Origin: an uncultured beta proteobacterium
GTDB taxonomy: Bacteria > Pseudomonadota > Gammaproteobacteria > Burkholderiales > SG8-41
NCBI GenBank assembly: GCA_903933915.1
Contig: CAIZLW010000082.1
Coordinates: 1 to 64,000 of the forward strand
Direction: 5' to 3'
DNA length: 64,000 nt
Shown here: positions 62,393 to 64,000 of the stretch, one piece after another
Numbering within the stretch: position 1 is the first letter of the stretch
How the letters are laid out: every line of letters starts with the position of its first letter
Position numbers and translations under genes: made by a program
Notes under the pieces: model-generated
What the model was told of the DNA's origin: nothing
Databases searched by the model: none
What the model saw: the letters and a program-made list of their open reading frames with translations, nothing else

Positions 62393-64000
62393 TTACATAT
62401 TGGGATAGTTGGGCCCTCCGCCGCCTTCCGGGGTCACCCAGACGATGTTCTGTGTCGGGTCCTTGATGTCGCAGGTCTTGCAGTGCACGCAGTTCTGCGC
62501 ATTGATCTGCAGCCGCGGATTCGCCCCGTTGTCATCGCGCACGATCTCGTAGACGCCGGCCGGGCAGTAGCGCTGCTCGGGCGCGTCGTAGAGTTCCAGA
62601 TTGACGTTCACCGGCACCGACGCATCCTTCAGCGTCAGGTGGATGGGCTGGTCTTCATTGTGATTCACGTTCGAGATGAACACCGACGACAGCCGGTCGA
62701 AGGTCAGCACGCCATCCGCTTTCGGATAGCTGATCGGTGTGTATTCGGTTTTCGGGCGGATGCATTCGTGGTCGGCGTGGCCGTGGTGCAGCGTCCACGG
62801 CGCCTTGCCGCGGAACAGCACCTGGTCGATGCCGACCATCATCGTGCCCATCCACAGGCCCTTGCTCATCCACGGCTTGAAGTTGCGTGCACGGTGCAGC
62901 TCGTCGTAGAGCCAGCTCGACTTGAACGATTCCGGATAGGCGCTCAGCTCGGGCGCCGGGGTTTCCGCAGCCAGCGCGGCGAAGGCCGCTTCGGCGGCGA
63001 GCATGCCCGACTTGATCGCGGTGTGGCTGCCCTTGATGCGCGAGGCATTGAGGAAGCCGGCATCGTCACCAACCAGGCAGCCGCCAGGGAAAACCAGTTT
63101 CGGCAGCGACTGCAGGCCGCCCGCAGCAATGGCGCGCGCGCCGTACGAAATGCGTTTGCCGCCGTCGAGGAATTTGCGGATTTCCGGGTGCGTCTTGTAA
63201 CGCTGGAATTCCTCGTAAGGGCTCAGGTAAGGGTTCTTGTAGGCAAGGCCGACCACATAACCGATGGCGACCTGATTGTTTTCGAGGTGATACAGGAAGG
63301 AGCCGCCGTAGGTGTCGCTCTTCAGCGGCCAGCCGGCGGTGTGCACCACCAGTCCGGGCTGGTGCAGTTCCGGTTTGATCTCCCACAGTTCTTTCAGGCC
63401 GATGCCGTAAACCTGCGGATCCACACCGTCGCGCAGATTGAACTTGGCTTGCAGTTGTTTGCCGAGGTGACCGCGGCAGCCTTCGGCGAAAAAGGTGTAT
63501 TTGGCATGCAGTTCCATGCCGACCTGGTGCGCGTCGGTGGGCTGGCCGTCACGGCCGATGCCCATGTCGCCGGTAGCGACACCTTTGACACGGCCGTCTT
63601 CATGGAACAGCACTTCGGCCGCAGCGAAGCCGGGGAAAATCTCCACGCCCAGTGCTTCCGCCTGCTGGCCCAGCCAGCGCACGACGTTGCCGAGGCTGAT
63701 CACATAGTTGCCGTGGTTCTGGAAACATTCGGGCAGCAGAGCCGACGGAATCTTGAAGGCACCGGTTTCACTGAGAATCATGAAGCGGTCTTCGCTGACC
63801 GGCGCATTGAGCGGTGCGTCTTTTTCTTTCCAGTCCGGAATCAGTTCATTCAGCGCGATCGGGTCCATCACCGCGCCGGAGAGGATGTGCGCACCGACTT
63901 CCGAACCCTTTTCGAGCACGCAGACGCTGACTTCGCGGTTCTGTTCCGTGGCCAGTTGTTTCAGACGAATTGCCGCACCCAGGCCGGCAGGACCGGCACC
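62393..64000 (-). CDS. Electron transfer flavoprotein-ubiquinone oxidoreductase, N-terminus beyond window
   Basis: GAGPAGLGAAIRLKQLA...VCVLEKGSEVGAHILSGAVMDP; C-terminal QINAQNCVHCKTCDIKDPTQNIVWVTPEGGGGPNYPNM. Confidence 0.96.
   Translation of the reverse strand, partial: GAGPAGLGAAIRLKQLATEQNREVSVCVLEKGSEVGAHILSGAVMDPIALNELIPDWKEKDAPLNAPVSEDRFMILSETGAFKIPSALLPECFQNHGNYVISLGNVVRWLGQQAEALGVEIFPGFAAAEVLFHEDGRVKGVATGDMGIGRDGQPTDAHQVGMELHAKYTFFAEGCRGHLGKQLQAKFNLRDGVDPQVYGIGLKELWEIKPELHQPGLVVHTAGWPLKSDTYGGSFLYHLENNQVAIGYVVGLAYKNPYLSPYEEFQRYKTHPEIRKFLDGGKRISYGARAIAAGGLQSLPKLVFPGGCLVGDDAGFLNASRIKGSHTAIKSGMLAAEAAFAALAAETPAPELSAYPESFKSSWLYDELHRARNFKPWMSKGLWMGTMMVGIDQVLFRGKAPWTLHHGHADHECIRPKTEYTPISYPKADGVLTFDRLSSVFISNVNHNEDQPIHLTLKDASVPVNVNLELYDAPEQRYCPAGVYEIVRDDNGANPRLQINAQNCVHCKTCDIKDPTQNIVWVTPEGGGGPNYPNM

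Overview
This 64-kb window is from a GC-rich proteobacterial chromosome, probably betaproteobacterial (several Bug/TctC-type solute-binding proteins, ispDF, FadE/FadL/ETF-QO set). It is densely coded and mostly housekeeping or accessory metabolism. I found no tRNA, rRNA, CRISPR array, transposase or prophage. Recognisable blocks are: mfd; a PQQ sugar dehydrogenase; a ParE/RelE-RHH toxin-antitoxin pair; rhodanese; a cupin-rubredoxin fusion; a TauD-like dioxygenase; a CDF transporter; a compact frdABCD operon followed by a gene I read as rquA (rhodoquinone biosynthesis); pilU; ABC-F; divergent Bug proteins; a MESH1-like stand-alone alarmone hydrolase; a large Cache/PAS/GAF/HD-GYP sensor split by an in-frame TAG; ispD-ispF; an OmpR/EnvZ-like pair divergent from small secreted proteins, one with 40-aa CX6C repeats; an orphan DGQHR (DndB-like) protein; tsaB-rimI-UDG; lemA-TPM-TPM; tctABC-araC plus an AprAB-like flavoprotein/ferredoxin pair; a complete long-chain beta-oxidation cluster; a PAS-EAL protein; and ETF-QO. 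The main signal not explained by gene calls is a dispersed, very AT-rich element of about 25-30 nt (core AATAAAAACAA followed by a degenerate NNRNTTAT), seen by eye about 8 times, mostly in the direction of transcription. One copy is in frame inside mfd. The strongest functional hypotheses are frdABCD-rquA, the CX6C-repeat protein next to a two-component system, and the tctABC/AprAB-like module. All family calls come from reading the translations; no database search was run.
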